Shown: piece after piece, positions 53,323 through 61,017 of the stretch
How the letters are laid out: every line of letters starts with the position of its first letter
Numbering within the stretch: position 1 is the first letter of the stretch
Source of the DNA: Neobacillus sp. Marseille-Q6967
GTDB lineage: Bacteria > Bacillota > Bacilli > Bacillales > Cytobacillaceae
NCBI RefSeq assembly: GCF_946151075.1
Contig: NZ_CAMGZB010000001.1
Span: forward strand, 1,850,001 to 1,914,000
DNA: 64,000 nucleotides
Reading direction: 5' to 3'
Notes under the pieces: generated by a model
Databases searched by the model: none
What the model was told of the DNA's origin: nothing
The model's input: the letters and a program-made list of their open reading frames with translations, nothing else
Made by a program: the position numbers and the translations under genes

Positions 53323-53605
53323 ATTCTGTGATGATTTCAACGTGTATCGCGGTTGTTTGCATTGGGTAGGACTCATTTATTTTTCCATTCGTCCAAACGT
53401 TAACACTTTGCCCTGTTTCATAGGAACGGTCATTGTTTTCCGGCAGAGTGATCCAAATTAAACCTTTTTCCTCGTCCCTCACCAAAATTCGGTTATCTTC
53501 TACTTCGGTGATTTTTCCTGAAAAATCAACTTCACCTTTCACAGGGGTATTACACCCCATCAGAATAAAACTCACTATTAAAAATAAGGAAGTTAACTTT
53601 TTCAT
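53321..53605 (-). CDS. DUF3221-like (YobA-type) lipoprotein
   Basis: 94 residues from the ATG at 53605, preceded by AAGGGG. The lipobox is ILMGC (Cys18). The rest (GKITEVEDNRILVRDE...GLIWITLPEN...YETGQSVNVWTNGKINESYPMQTTAIHVEII) fits DUF3221, small beta-barrel lipoproteins of Bacillus with no known role. It lies 14 bases after the DUF6376 gene in the same direction. Confidence 0.8.
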   Translation of the reverse strand: MKKLTSLFLIVSFILMGCNTPVKGEVDFSGKITEVEDNRILVRDEEKGLIWITLPENNDRSYETGQSVNVWTNGKINESYPMQTTAIHVEIITE

Positions 53606-53618
53606 CGTTGGATTCCCC

Positions 53619-54065
53619 TTATTCCCCAAGGGTTTGTATCTGTTCGATGATGCTGGTGATATCCTGGACTGTTTGAACTAACTCTGTATTTTCTAAAATC
53701 GCAGGATCAAGCAGACCTTCTTTTAAGCTTGTTAAATACGTTTCAATGGCATTATTAAGAATGTTATTTTGTTCGACGATTTGCCCGTGCAAATCAGCAG
53801 CAATCTGGGGAGCCTGAAGATTATTAAAGCTTTCCATTTGTTGCTGCATGTCTTGAAGCAAAGCTTGAAGGTCTTCAGCAGCCTGAAGATCTTGTACCGC
53901 CTGCTGGGCCAGGGCAGGGACATCATTGGCGAATTCGTTGGCAGCTGTTAAATAATCAGTAGCTTCGTTAATATAAGTAAGAGTATCCTGTGCATCATTT
54001 AGGAAAGAGCAGCCGCCAAGAAACAGCAACAGACTAGAAAGAAGCACCATTAGGATTTTTTTCAT
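53619..54065 (-). CDS. DUF6376-like lipoprotein
   Basis: 148 residues from the ATG at 54065, with CGGAGGTG upstream. Lipobox FLGGC (Cys19) is followed by a helical domain rich in Gln and Leu (TLTYINEATDYLTAANEFANDVPALAQQAVQDLQ...LLDPAILENTELVQTV), the DUF6376 pattern. It is the first of two adjacent minus-strand lipoprotein genes. Function unknown. Confidence 0.82.
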   Translation of the reverse strand: MKKILMVLLSSLLLFLGGCSFLNDAQDTLTYINEATDYLTAANEFANDVPALAQQAVQDLQAAEDLQALLQDMQQQMESFNNLQAPQIAADLHGQIVEQNNILNNAIETYLTSLKEGLLDPAILENTELVQTVQDITSIIEQIQTLGE

Positions 54066-54143
54066 ACCAGCACCTCCGTTTTGTTTTTTGCAAATTCGAT
54101 GACATATTTTCAATCTGCCTTGCCTCGTCCGGGTGAATCATGT

Positions 54144-54161
54144 GGGATGAATTTTCATCCC
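54144..54161. promoter_or_regulatory. 18-bp inverted repeat in the leader of the DUF6376 gene
   Basis: GGGATGAA and TTCATCCC arms separated by two bases, about 80 bases upstream of the DUF6376 start. It could be an operator or a short hairpin. Confidence 0.35.
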
Positions 54162-54253
54162 CATCTTAAATAACCCCTCTCTATAACAATAGTATAATAG
54201 GGGAATGGTAAATATGACAGTGTTGCCTTTCTGTTGTATATCATGTAGTACAT

Positions 54254-54309
54254 GGTGACAGGCACCGCTCGTGGACAAATGGACGTTTTGTCCGTCTGGG
54301 GTGGACTGT
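54254..54309 (+). repeat. Dispersed palindromic repeat, long variant, upstream of the RAYT gene
   Basis: Head GGTGACAGGCACC, then GTGGACAAAT...TTTTGTCC and TCTGGGGTGGACTG. It is the same inverted-loop variant as at 25896 but with the head in the usual orientation. It lies about 110 bases before the transposase gene. Confidence 0.88.
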
Positions 54310-54417
54310 TTGTTGTGAAATTTTGTTTGCAATGCAAATGTTAGGAAGGATTTTGGAGAACGGTGTCGAAATCTTCGAGTGTTATGGAATTAACCACTTT
54401 GAATAGGAGTGACTGCC

Positions 54418-55032
54418 ATGGGTCGAAGACCGCGAGCTTGGTTTCAAGGGGCAAAGTATCATATTACGAGCAGAGGGAATGATCGATTAGCTATTTTTTT
54501 TGATGATGAAGACCGAATAAAGTATTTAACCCTCTTAGAGCAGACCAAGAAAAGCTTCCACTATCATCTTCATGCATTTTGCGTCATGTCGAATCATACC
54601 CACTTACAAGTAGAAACCACCGATACATCTCCAGCCATCATTATGAGCTATCTTAATACTCAATACGCTAAATACTTTAATAAAAAATACGGCAAAACCG
54701 GCCATGTATTTGAAAAACGATACAATGCCGAATTACTAGAATCCCTCGATTACGAATTCGATTGCAGCCGATACATACACCGTAACCCGTTAAAAGCCGG
54801 GATTTGCGATCAACTCGAAGATTATCCCTGGAGCAGTTATCATGCTTGTGTTAACGGCGAAGCCTCAAAACTTGTGGAAACCAAATACTTGCTGTCTTAC
54901 TTTCCTAATCCTGCTTCACAACATTACGAAAGATTTGTTCAATCACCTTTATTGGACCTTTTTCTAACTGAAGTAGGGAAGGTCGTGCTACTGCCGCGAC
55001 AAAAGGAGGGATATGTATGTGTGCCAAAGTAA
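54418..55032 (+). CDS. REP-associated tyrosine (Y1/HUH) transposase, RAYT family
   Basis: About 204 residues of the TnpA-REP branch of Y1 transposases. The sequence shows YHITSRGNDRLAIFFDDEDR near the N-terminus, the two-His metal motif FCVMSNHTHLQVE (His60, His62), the helix with candidate catalytic tyrosines (NTQYAKYFNKKYG, Tyr83 and Tyr86), the GHVFEKRY segment, and the RAYT signature RYIHRNPLKAG...DYPWSSYHA. Family members nick and join single-stranded DNA at REP hairpins. ATG at 54418 follows AGGA; a GTG at 54409 is also in frame. It overlaps comM by 16 bases, contains comM's ribosome binding site, and is flanked by copies of the palindromic repeat. It is not bounded by its own terminal repeats. 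Confidence 0.9.
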   Translation: MGRRPRAWFQGAKYHITSRGNDRLAIFFDDEDRIKYLTLLEQTKKSFHYHLHAFCVMSNHTHLQVETTDTSPAIIMSYLNTQYAKYFNKKYGKTGHVFEKRYNAELLESLDYEFDCSRYIHRNPLKAGICDQLEDYPWSSYHACVNGEASKLVETKYLLSYFPNPASQHYERFVQSPLLDLFLTEVGKVVLLPRQKEGYVCVPK

Positions 55033-56506
55033 CTAGCATTGGATTAAAAGGAATGGAAGGTTACCGAGTTCATGTTGAGGTCAAATCTTTTATCGGAAAT
55101 GACTCCATTCGTATTGTTGGGCTGCCGGATGCTGCGGTAAAGGAGTCAAAGGAAAGAATGGCTGCTGCTTTAAGTTCTTTAAATTATTCCATACATGGAC
55201 AAAGAATCATTATCAATCTCTCACCGTCTGAACTAAAGAAGAGCGGTCCTATGTTTGACCTCCCGATGGCGATAGGAATTCTATTAACGTTAGATTTAAT
55301 TCAAGTAAAGATTCCAGAGAACATCTGTTTAATTGGGGCACTTTCACTGGATGAATGATCCTCCCGGTGGAAGGTATGTTACCAGTTGTTCAGGCTGCGA
55401 AAAAATTGGGTATGAAACAACTGTACATGCCTTTTGATCCACGGCTGCCAACTTTAGATTTTGAGGATCTGGAAATTGTTTATGTTTCTACATTGACTGA
55501 CGTAATTAATAGTTTAGAAGGCACAGGTATTCCAATTATTTTTCCAAAAACAGAAAAACAAGTTTTTGAAATTGAGAACATTATAGACTTTCAACAAGTA
55601 GTCGGTCACAAGTTTAGCAAAAGAGCCTTAGAGATAGCTGCTGCAGGGGGGCATCATGTTTTACTGACAGGGCCGCCGGGATGTGGGAAAAGCATGCTGG
55701 CAGAAAGTTTTCCTTCCATCCTTCCCCCATTGTCTGTGGAGGCCCAGCTAGAAGTAACTAGTTTATATCAACTAAGTGGGGTTACTTATAAGCGGACAAA
55801 TTTTGCCCCTTTTCGAAACCCACATCATTCTGCATCAAGTGTATCCATTGTTGGTGGTGGAACCTACCCGAAGCCAGGTGAAATTTCATTGGCCCACCGT
55901 GGTATTCTATTCCTTGATGAGCTAGCGGAGTTCCCCAAAAAAACATTAGATATGCTAAGGCAGCCATTTGAGAATGGAAAAATAACCATTAGCCGTACTA
56001 ATGCAACTCTATCTTACCCTGCATCGTTTATTTTAATTGCTGCAATGAATCCTTGTCCCTGTGGATATTCGGGATCTGCTACGCATTATTGCACTTGCAC
56101 ACCTAGACAAATCTTAAACTATCAAAATAAAATATCCGGCCCACTCCGAGATCGATTTGACATTCATTTATCAGTAAAACCTGTAAATTTAAAAAATGAA
56201 AACATCGAGGAAGGAGAAAAATCAGCAGGAATCCAAAAAAGGGTAGAAAGAGCCCGCTATGTGCAATATGAGCGTTTTGGTAAAGAAATATGTAATAGTA
56301 GAGCTAGTTATGAGGTATTACAAAAGACAAGTCCTCTAACATATGAGCAACAACAGACTCTCCAAGAAGTCACCATCAACAATAATTGGAGCAATCTGAC
56401 ACAAATTAAAATCATCCGATTAGCCCGAACCATATCCGACCTTGACGGAAGTATCCCAATTACAAACCAAAGTATTACAGAGGCTATAAAACTTCGGGGA
56501 CGGTGA
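55017..56506 (+). pseudogene. comM: comM/yifB (Mg-chelatase-like AAA ATPase), frameshifted
   Basis: Two frames together give one YifB/ComM protein of about 497 residues. Part one (55017-55358) is the N-terminal Lon-like domain: VHVEVKSFIGNDSIRIVGLPDAAVKESKERM and INLSPSELKKSGPMFDLPMA. Part two (from 55355) begins ILPVEGMLPVVQAAK and holds the AAA module: Walker A TGPPGCGKS, Walker B GILFLDELAEF, and the Cys cluster NPCPCGYSGSATHYCTC. One base appears missing after LSLD, so the frames meet at ATGA (55355-55358); coupled translation could still give two polypeptides. ComM is a helicase that aids branch migration in natural transformation. The last codons and TGA come from a repeat copy. The start ATG follows AAAGGAGGG. 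Confidence 0.88.
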
Positions 56507-56559
56507 CAGGAACGGTGACAGGCACCGCTCGTGGACACTGTCCACCTCAGGCGGACAGT
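56502..56559 (+). repeat. Dispersed palindromic repeat with partial head duplication, at the comM 3' end
   Basis: GGTGACAGG (56502-56510) is followed by a full copy from 56514: GGTGACAGGCACC, GTGGACACTGTCCAC, TCAGGCGGACAGT. The first partial head supplies the TGA of comM. Confidence 0.9.
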
Positions 56560-56567
56560 TGAAAATA

Positions 56568-56614
56568 TAAAAAAAGTCACTGCCAGTTTATTTTCGGTAA
56601 CAGCAGTGACTTTT
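56568..56614 (-). terminator. Terminator after the GNAT-aminotransferase operon
   Basis: AAAAAGTCACTGC pairs with GCAGTGACTTTT around a ~19-base loop; the T run is on the minus strand. Confidence 0.75.
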
Positions 56615-56617
56615 CAT

Positions 56618-58234
56618 CTAATTGGAAGCCAGGGTTTTGGTAAACCGTCCCAACTGAATTCCAGATTCGTAGGTGACGACTCGGTTTAGGAGGCTGGTCA
56701 TTTTTTCAAGGTCAGTTGTTTTGTAATTGTCGATACAGGCGATTTGGAGCCAGTTTCTCCGCTTTAAGTATTCACTTTCAAAATGGAGCTGATAGCCGTG
56801 ATACGAAAGAATCTCGCCTATTATGACTGAACTAACCTTGTCAGGCAGTTCAATTGTTATAATGACCGGTGAGCTTTTCCCTGCACTCACCAGTTTAAAT
56901 CCATATCCCTTTAATGTTTCCTGCAACATTTTGTGGGTGTTTGCGATTTTTTGATAGGTTTCCTCCGAAATATCCTCCATTGCTGCCACCAGTGCCTCTA
57001 AAAGATTAGAAGACTGGGAAAATGGAATGCTTTCCTTGCACATATAGGTTCCCAAGTCTAGGTAGATTGGAAGTTTAGCTGAAGGTTGAACCTCATGATG
57101 ATGGAAGACGAAGGACAATCCTGTTAAAGCACGGATTGCTTTACCGCTTACCCCGGTTGCGAGAAATACCCCGTCTAAATCCACCTCAACCGCTCCAAGT
57201 GAACTGATACAGTCGAGGCAAAGCTTAAGCTGATGCTTTCTCGCCAATTCCTTCAGCATGTTGATGTCACACAGCATACCGGAAGAGGTTTCGCTGTGAA
57301 CAGCCCAAATCCAGCTAGTTTCACTGGAGATTCTTGATTCCATTTCCTCTTTTAAAATAGGTTGTCCCCATTCTTTTTCGATTGTATCAAAGCTTAATCC
57401 AAAACGTCTCGCTTGTTCAATTAAACGGAAACCGAATTCTCCGTTTGCTAAAATTAATCCACGACCTGGTTCTAATGAAAGCTGCCCCGCGACTACATCG
57501 TTTGCAAGGGTCCCAGAACCAACAAACAGATGAACATACTTACAGTTTACCAAGCTGCAAAGCTTCGATTTTGTTAGGTCAAGCAATTCTTTATACGTTT
57601 CACACCGATGTGAATACGGTGTGCTACCTAAACGGTCCATTACTTTCTTGGAAACTTGAACAGGACCCGGCAAAAAGGATATCTCTAGCGGAAGAAGTCT
57701 TCCCGCGACTGACTTATCAAAGGTATCCTTCGTTAAATACATCGGTTGGAACAGTGCCTCTCCTGTACCAGTCAGCTGGGCAAACGGCTGAAAGCCCATT
57801 TGTCCATATAGCTTCAACTGCCGGGTGGTCCCGGAAATGAAGGCAATATCATAACCCTTTTTTAAGCAGTATTTGATTAAAAATTGAACTAACCCGAGAA
57901 ACACTCGTCCATTTCGATACTCTTTTTTGACGGCGAGTAATCTCACTTCACAGGGTTGCTTCACTTCGAAATCTAAAGATCCTTCTACAGAGCCGATTTT
58001 ACGGTCGAGTGAAAAAGGGCGGTTATCACGAATTGCAATCATTCCAACAACCTCGTAATCTTTTAAACAGATAATATATGTATTTTCATTATGAAATTGA
58101 TCAACTAAAATACCTTGCTCATTCTTTTCATGCTGTGGAATTTCCTCTGAAAAGGTTTGATAGTTTAAACGAAGAATTTGCTCAATTTCCTCATCAGAGC
58201 TGGCAATTTTGAAAAAATATTCGTGCTTATCCAT
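56618..58234 (-). CDS. Fusion of an acyltransferase (GNAT/FeeM-like) domain and a class-V PLP aminotransferase
   Basis: 538 residues. About residues 1-175 look like a GNAT-fold acyltransferase: LRLNYQTFSEEIPQHE, VVGMIAIRDNRPFSLDRK, EVRLLAVKKEYRNGRV and RQLKLYGQMGFQPF. The E.F/R-LAV pattern recalls N-acyl amino acid synthases and LuxI-type enzymes as well as GNATs. From about 185 (LEISFLPGPVQVSKKVMDRLGSTPYSHR) it is an alanine-glyoxylate/serine-pyruvate-type aminotransferase, with GSGTLANDVV, the PLP-contacting Asp in LCLDCISSLG and the PLP Lys in GVSGKAIRAL. It overlaps the PlsY-like gene by 8 bases. Substrates are unknown. Confidence 0.82.
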   Translation of the reverse strand: MDKHEYFFKIASSDEEIEQILRLNYQTFSEEIPQHEKNEQGILVDQFHNENTYIICLKDYEVVGMIAIRDNRPFSLDRKIGSVEGSLDFEVKQPCEVRLLAVKKEYRNGRVFLGLVQFLIKYCLKKGYDIAFISGTTRQLKLYGQMGFQPFAQLTGTGEALFQPMYLTKDTFDKSVAGRLLPLEISFLPGPVQVSKKVMDRLGSTPYSHRCETYKELLDLTKSKLCSLVNCKYVHLFVGSGTLANDVVAGQLSLEPGRGLILANGEFGFRLIEQARRFGLSFDTIEKEWGQPILKEEMESRISSETSWIWAVHSETSSGMLCDINMLKELARKHQLKLCLDCISSLGAVEVDLDGVFLATGVSGKAIRALTGLSFVFHHHEVQPSAKLPIYLDLGTYMCKESIPFSQSSNLLEALVAAMEDISEETYQKIANTHKMLQETLKGYGFKLVSAGKSSPVIITIELPDKVSSVIIGEILSYHGYQLHFESEYLKRRNWLQIACIDNYKTTDLEKMTSLLNRVVTYESGIQLGRFTKTLASN

Positions 58235-58793
58235 TCGGCTTCAGCCTTTCTTTGAGATTTTCTAAGTGGGCAAGGTAAAGCATGACGATGATGACAATTT
58301 CTAAGATGAGTTGAATCCAATCCATATGCTTAAAAAATAATACTGCCGGTATAAAAAGAAATGCCCCTAATCCTGCCAGCGTAAAGCTTTTAAGAAAAGG
58401 ATAAAGGATCGCAAACGCAAGAATGATGACAGGGACAACAATCGGGTCGAAGGCAATCATCCCTCCAATGAAGGTTGAAATACCTTTTCCGCCTTGAAAC
58501 TTTAAAGTAATCGGCTTTAGATGTCCCAAAATCGCTAATGCTAATCCTATTAGTTGTATCGGTTCAGAGAATTCAAAGTACCGGGCAGCGAAAATGACAA
58601 GAGCCCCTTTTAAGGCGTCCCCAAGGAAAATCAGCACGAAGGCCGTTTTCCCATACAATCGCCCCGCATTTCGGGCACCGACATTCCCGGTCCCTTGACG
58701 GCGGATATCATTTCGGTATAGTCCTTTAGAGACAAGAAAACCGAACATAATACTCCCAATGAAATAAGAAAAAATAAAATAAAGCCAAATCAT
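58227..58793 (-). CDS. PlsY-like acyl-phosphate glycerol-3-phosphate acyltransferase paralog
   Basis: 188-residue integral membrane protein. It carries the PlsY motifs: QGTGNVGARNAGR (motif 1), KGALVI and GHLKPITLKFQGGKGISTFIGG (motif 2), and LAHLENLKERL near the end. PlsY moves an acyl chain from acyl-phosphate to glycerol-3-phosphate. The N-A-R-N-A form in motif 1 (usual bacterial PlsY has GSGNxGxTN) and its pairing with a GNAT-aminotransferase fusion suggest a paralog with another acceptor rather than the main housekeeping enzyme. The gene is the first of the two-gene operon. Confidence 0.82.
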   Translation of the reverse strand: MIWLYFIFSYFIGSIMFGFLVSKGLYRNDIRRQGTGNVGARNAGRLYGKTAFVLIFLGDALKGALVIFAARYFEFSEPIQLIGLALAILGHLKPITLKFQGGKGISTFIGGMIAFDPIVVPVIILAFAILYPFLKSFTLAGLGAFLFIPAVLFFKHMDWIQLILEIVIIVMLYLAHLENLKERLKPNG

Positions 58794-59058
58794 AGAATCA
58801 CAACCTTATAAGGTTCTGTTATTTTAAATATGCATTTATTTCCATTATAACGTGAAAATTTCTTGATGGACACATCGATTTAAAATCCAATACCCTTGTA
58901 AATCAAAAAAATAGCTAACAATAAAAGAAATTGGGATTGAAAAAAAGAACCCATTCGGAAAAACGTAAATTCATCAAAAACCACGCCACCGAACAGGCAC
59001 AAACATTGAAATATTGAGTTGAATAAAAATGCATAAAATATGCAAAAAGTGAATAAAC

Positions 59059-59071
59059 GGTGACAGGCACC
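59059..59071 (+). repeat. Head-only repeat at a stop codon
   Basis: Exact GGTGACAGGCACC; its last base is shared with the TAG of the small membrane-protein gene on the minus strand. Confidence 0.65.
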
Positions 59072-59259
59072 TAGTTGTCGCTGTCTTTGTTTTCGGTGTA
59101 GGTGTCTTGGTCGTAGCGGCTGACTACTCGGTTGGGGAATATAAGAAATGCGACTATTATTGCCAGGGTACCGTAGAATACTTGGGCGGTAAAGATGAGA
59201 TAGATTCCATAAAGGAAAACGAGGGAACCAACTATGCGTAGAAATGTCCTCAGATGCAT
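59071..59259 (-). CDS. Small two-helix membrane protein
   Basis: 62 residues with two hydrophobic segments (FLRIVGSLVFLYGIYLIFTA and GTLAIIVAFLIFP) and a charged C-terminal tail. GGGAGG lies only two bases from the ATG, so initiation is uncertain. No family is recognised. It is divergent from rbsR. Confidence 0.55.
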   Translation of the reverse strand: MHLRTFLRIVGSLVFLYGIYLIFTAQVFYGTLAIIVAFLIFPNRVVSRYDQDTYTENKDSDN

Positions 59260-59420
59260 CGCCTCCCGTTAAAAATGTCAATCTTATTAATAGATATTAA
59301 TTCCTACATTCATTTATACATTTAATTAATCCGAACAAGATAGGAATGAATTTTTATAATTTTTAAAAAACGAGCTTGATTTTTATTCCATGGCAGTGAT
59401 ATTATCAAAACATAAAGAAA

Positions 59421-59437
59421 ATCTAAACGTTTACATT
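59421..59437. promoter_or_regulatory. RbsR/CcpA-type operator 1
   Basis: ATCTAAACGTTTACATT with the perfect core TAAACGTTTA. It fits a LacI-family operator and the cre consensus (one mismatch); an inverted identical core occurs 75 bases downstream. Confidence 0.65.
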
Positions 59438-59496
59438 ACATAATTTGGAAAACAATCACTGAAATCTAGTAAAATACTTATTTTTTTATAAGAAAA

Positions 59497-59512
59497 TGTA
59501 AACGTTTAGATT
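59497..59512. promoter_or_regulatory. RbsR/CcpA-type operator 2, next to rbsR start
   Basis: TGTAAACGTTTAGATT, the same core inverted, 18 bases before the rbsR ATG. Together with operator 1 it could form a repression loop around the promoter. Confidence 0.65.
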
Positions 59513-59529
59513 TATCAGGAGCTAAACAT

Positions 59530-60552
59530 ATGGAATATAAACCAACAATAGAAGATGTAGCAAAACTTGCGAATGTTTCAATAGCTACTGTATCCAGGGT
59601 TATTAATAACCAAGGAGGCGTAAGGAAGTCCACAGAGGATCGGATTGTAAACGCTATTAATGAGCTTGGTTATATCCGCAGTGCAGTTGCGAGGAGCATG
59701 AAGCGAAAAGAAACAAATACAATTGGCATTATCGTACCTGATATTACCAATCCTTTTTTTCCACATGTTGTCGCGGGTATTGAACAGAAGGCACGGGAAA
59801 AAGGATATTACACGATTCTAAGCAGCACGAATGAATCTCCTATAGTCGAAGAAGAAATCGTAAAAATCTTCATTGAACGCGGTGTCGATGGCGTTATTAT
59901 TACAACAGCAAATGAAACTGGAAACCATATCAAGCTGCTTCAAGATCAAGGGATTCCTATCGTAGCTGTTGACCGGGCGATTAAAAATTTTGAAGTCGAC
60001 ACAGTTTTGGTGGATAACGTGAATGGAGCCTATCAGGCTGTTAGGCAATTGATCCTCCAGGGGCATGAACGAATTTCGATTATATGCGGTCCCCAGAATA
60101 CAACACCAGGGTATGAGCGTTATTTAGGTTATAAAAAAGCATTAGAGGAGTATAATATCCCGCTTGATCCGAGTTTAGTATTTCAGGGTGATTTTATGGA
60201 GCACAGTGGTTATAAAGGGGCCTTACACCTGTTTCATTCTGAAAAAAGGCCAACTGCAATCTTCTCCTCGAATAACCAGATGACCATTGGCTGTGTGAGA
60301 GCATTAATCGAACTGGATTGGAAATTGGGAGAGGAAGTTTCTTTTATAGGTTTTGACGATGTGGAAATTGCCACATTTATTAAGCCGAAACTTTCGGTTG
60401 TATCGAGGCCCATGAGCACTATTGGTGAAATTGCCTTTCAATTGGTGCATGAACGGATTCATTTTAAAGAAAATCTTCCTAAGCGTGAGTATTTACTAAC
60501 ACCTGAATTGAAAGTTAGAGAATCATGCCATACGGTCAACCAAAAAATCTAA
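59530..60552 (+). CDS. rbsR: Ribose operon repressor, LacI family
   Basis: 340 residues. N-terminal helix-turn-helix IEDVAKLANVSIATVSRVINNQGGVRKSTEDRIV, hinge with ARSMKRKETNTIGIIVPD and a ribose-binding-protein-like effector domain (NPFFPHVVAGIEQKAREKGY). Position ahead of rbsDACB and three identical operator cores around it indicate autoregulation and control of the ribose genes. ATG at 59530 follows AGGAG. Confidence 0.9.
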   Translation: MEYKPTIEDVAKLANVSIATVSRVINNQGGVRKSTEDRIVNAINELGYIRSAVARSMKRKETNTIGIIVPDITNPFFPHVVAGIEQKAREKGYYTILSSTNESPIVEEEIVKIFIERGVDGVIITTANETGNHIKLLQDQGIPIVAVDRAIKNFEVDTVLVDNVNGAYQAVRQLILQGHERISIICGPQNTTPGYERYLGYKKALEEYNIPLDPSLVFQGDFMEHSGYKGALHLFHSEKRPTAIFSSNNQMTIGCVRALIELDWKLGEEVSFIGFDDVEIATFIKPKLSVVSRPMSTIGEIAFQLVHERIHFKENLPKREYLLTPELKVRESCHTVNQKI

Positions 60553-60563
60553 ACGTTTACATT
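60548..60563. promoter_or_regulatory. RbsR/CcpA-type operator 3, between rbsR and rbsD
   Basis: TCTAAACGTTTACATT, same core TAAACGTTTA, overlapping the rbsR stop and 23 bases before rbsD. It could act as a roadblock or control an internal start of transcription. Confidence 0.6.
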
Positions 60564-60585
60564 TTAAAAACAGGGGGAAACGCTC

Positions 60586-60984
60586 ATGAAAAAAGGCGGT
60601 ATTTTAAATCCAAAAATCAATCAACTGATCTCTGAAACAGGTCATACTGACTATATTGTTGTAACTGATGCCGGTTTGCCGATACCTGAAAATGTTACGC
60701 ACCGTATTGATTTAGCATTAAAAGAAGGAGTGCCAACGTTCCTTGAAACGTTAGATACCGTATTAACAGAGCTTGAGGTTGAGAAGGTTATTTTAGCAGA
60801 AGAAGTAAAAACGATCAGCCCGGAAATGCATGACCAGATTGTCAGCCGGTTCCCCAATATTCTGCTTGAGTATGTACCGCATGTGGAATTTAAGCAAGAA
60901 ACGAAAAAAGCCAGAGGGTTAATTCGAACAGGTGAGTTTACAGGATATGCGAATGTTATTTTAATTGCGGGTGTTGTTTACTAA
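60586..60984 (+). CDS. rbsD: D-ribose pyranase
   Basis: 132 residues, the usual length. RbsD interconverts the pyranose and furanose forms of ribose so that it can be phosphorylated. It shows MKKGGILNPKINQLISETGHTDYIVVTDAGLPIP with the conserved catalytic His in GHTD, and the GEFTGYANVILIAGVVY end. CAGGGGGAA upstream supports the ATG. It follows rbsR directly, where rbsK would stand in Bacillus subtilis. Confidence 0.95.
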   Translation: MKKGGILNPKINQLISETGHTDYIVVTDAGLPIPENVTHRIDLALKEGVPTFLETLDTVLTELEVEKVILAEEVKTISPEMHDQIVSRFPNILLEYVPHVEFKQETKKARGLIRTGEFTGYANVILIAGVVY

Positions 60985-61017
60985 ATATTTAACCTCATAC
61001 AAAGGGGGGACGCCAAA

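Noticed and set aside
54138..54337. Two overlapping short minus-strand frames upstream of the RAYT gene
   Set aside because: Both consist largely of translated repeat (STSGACHH and CPRAVPVT) and lack start signals.
58880..59281. 133-codon minus-strand frame opposite the small membrane-protein gene region
   Set aside because: It reads through a repeat head (LGACHR), has odd composition and overlaps a more plausible small gene in another frame.
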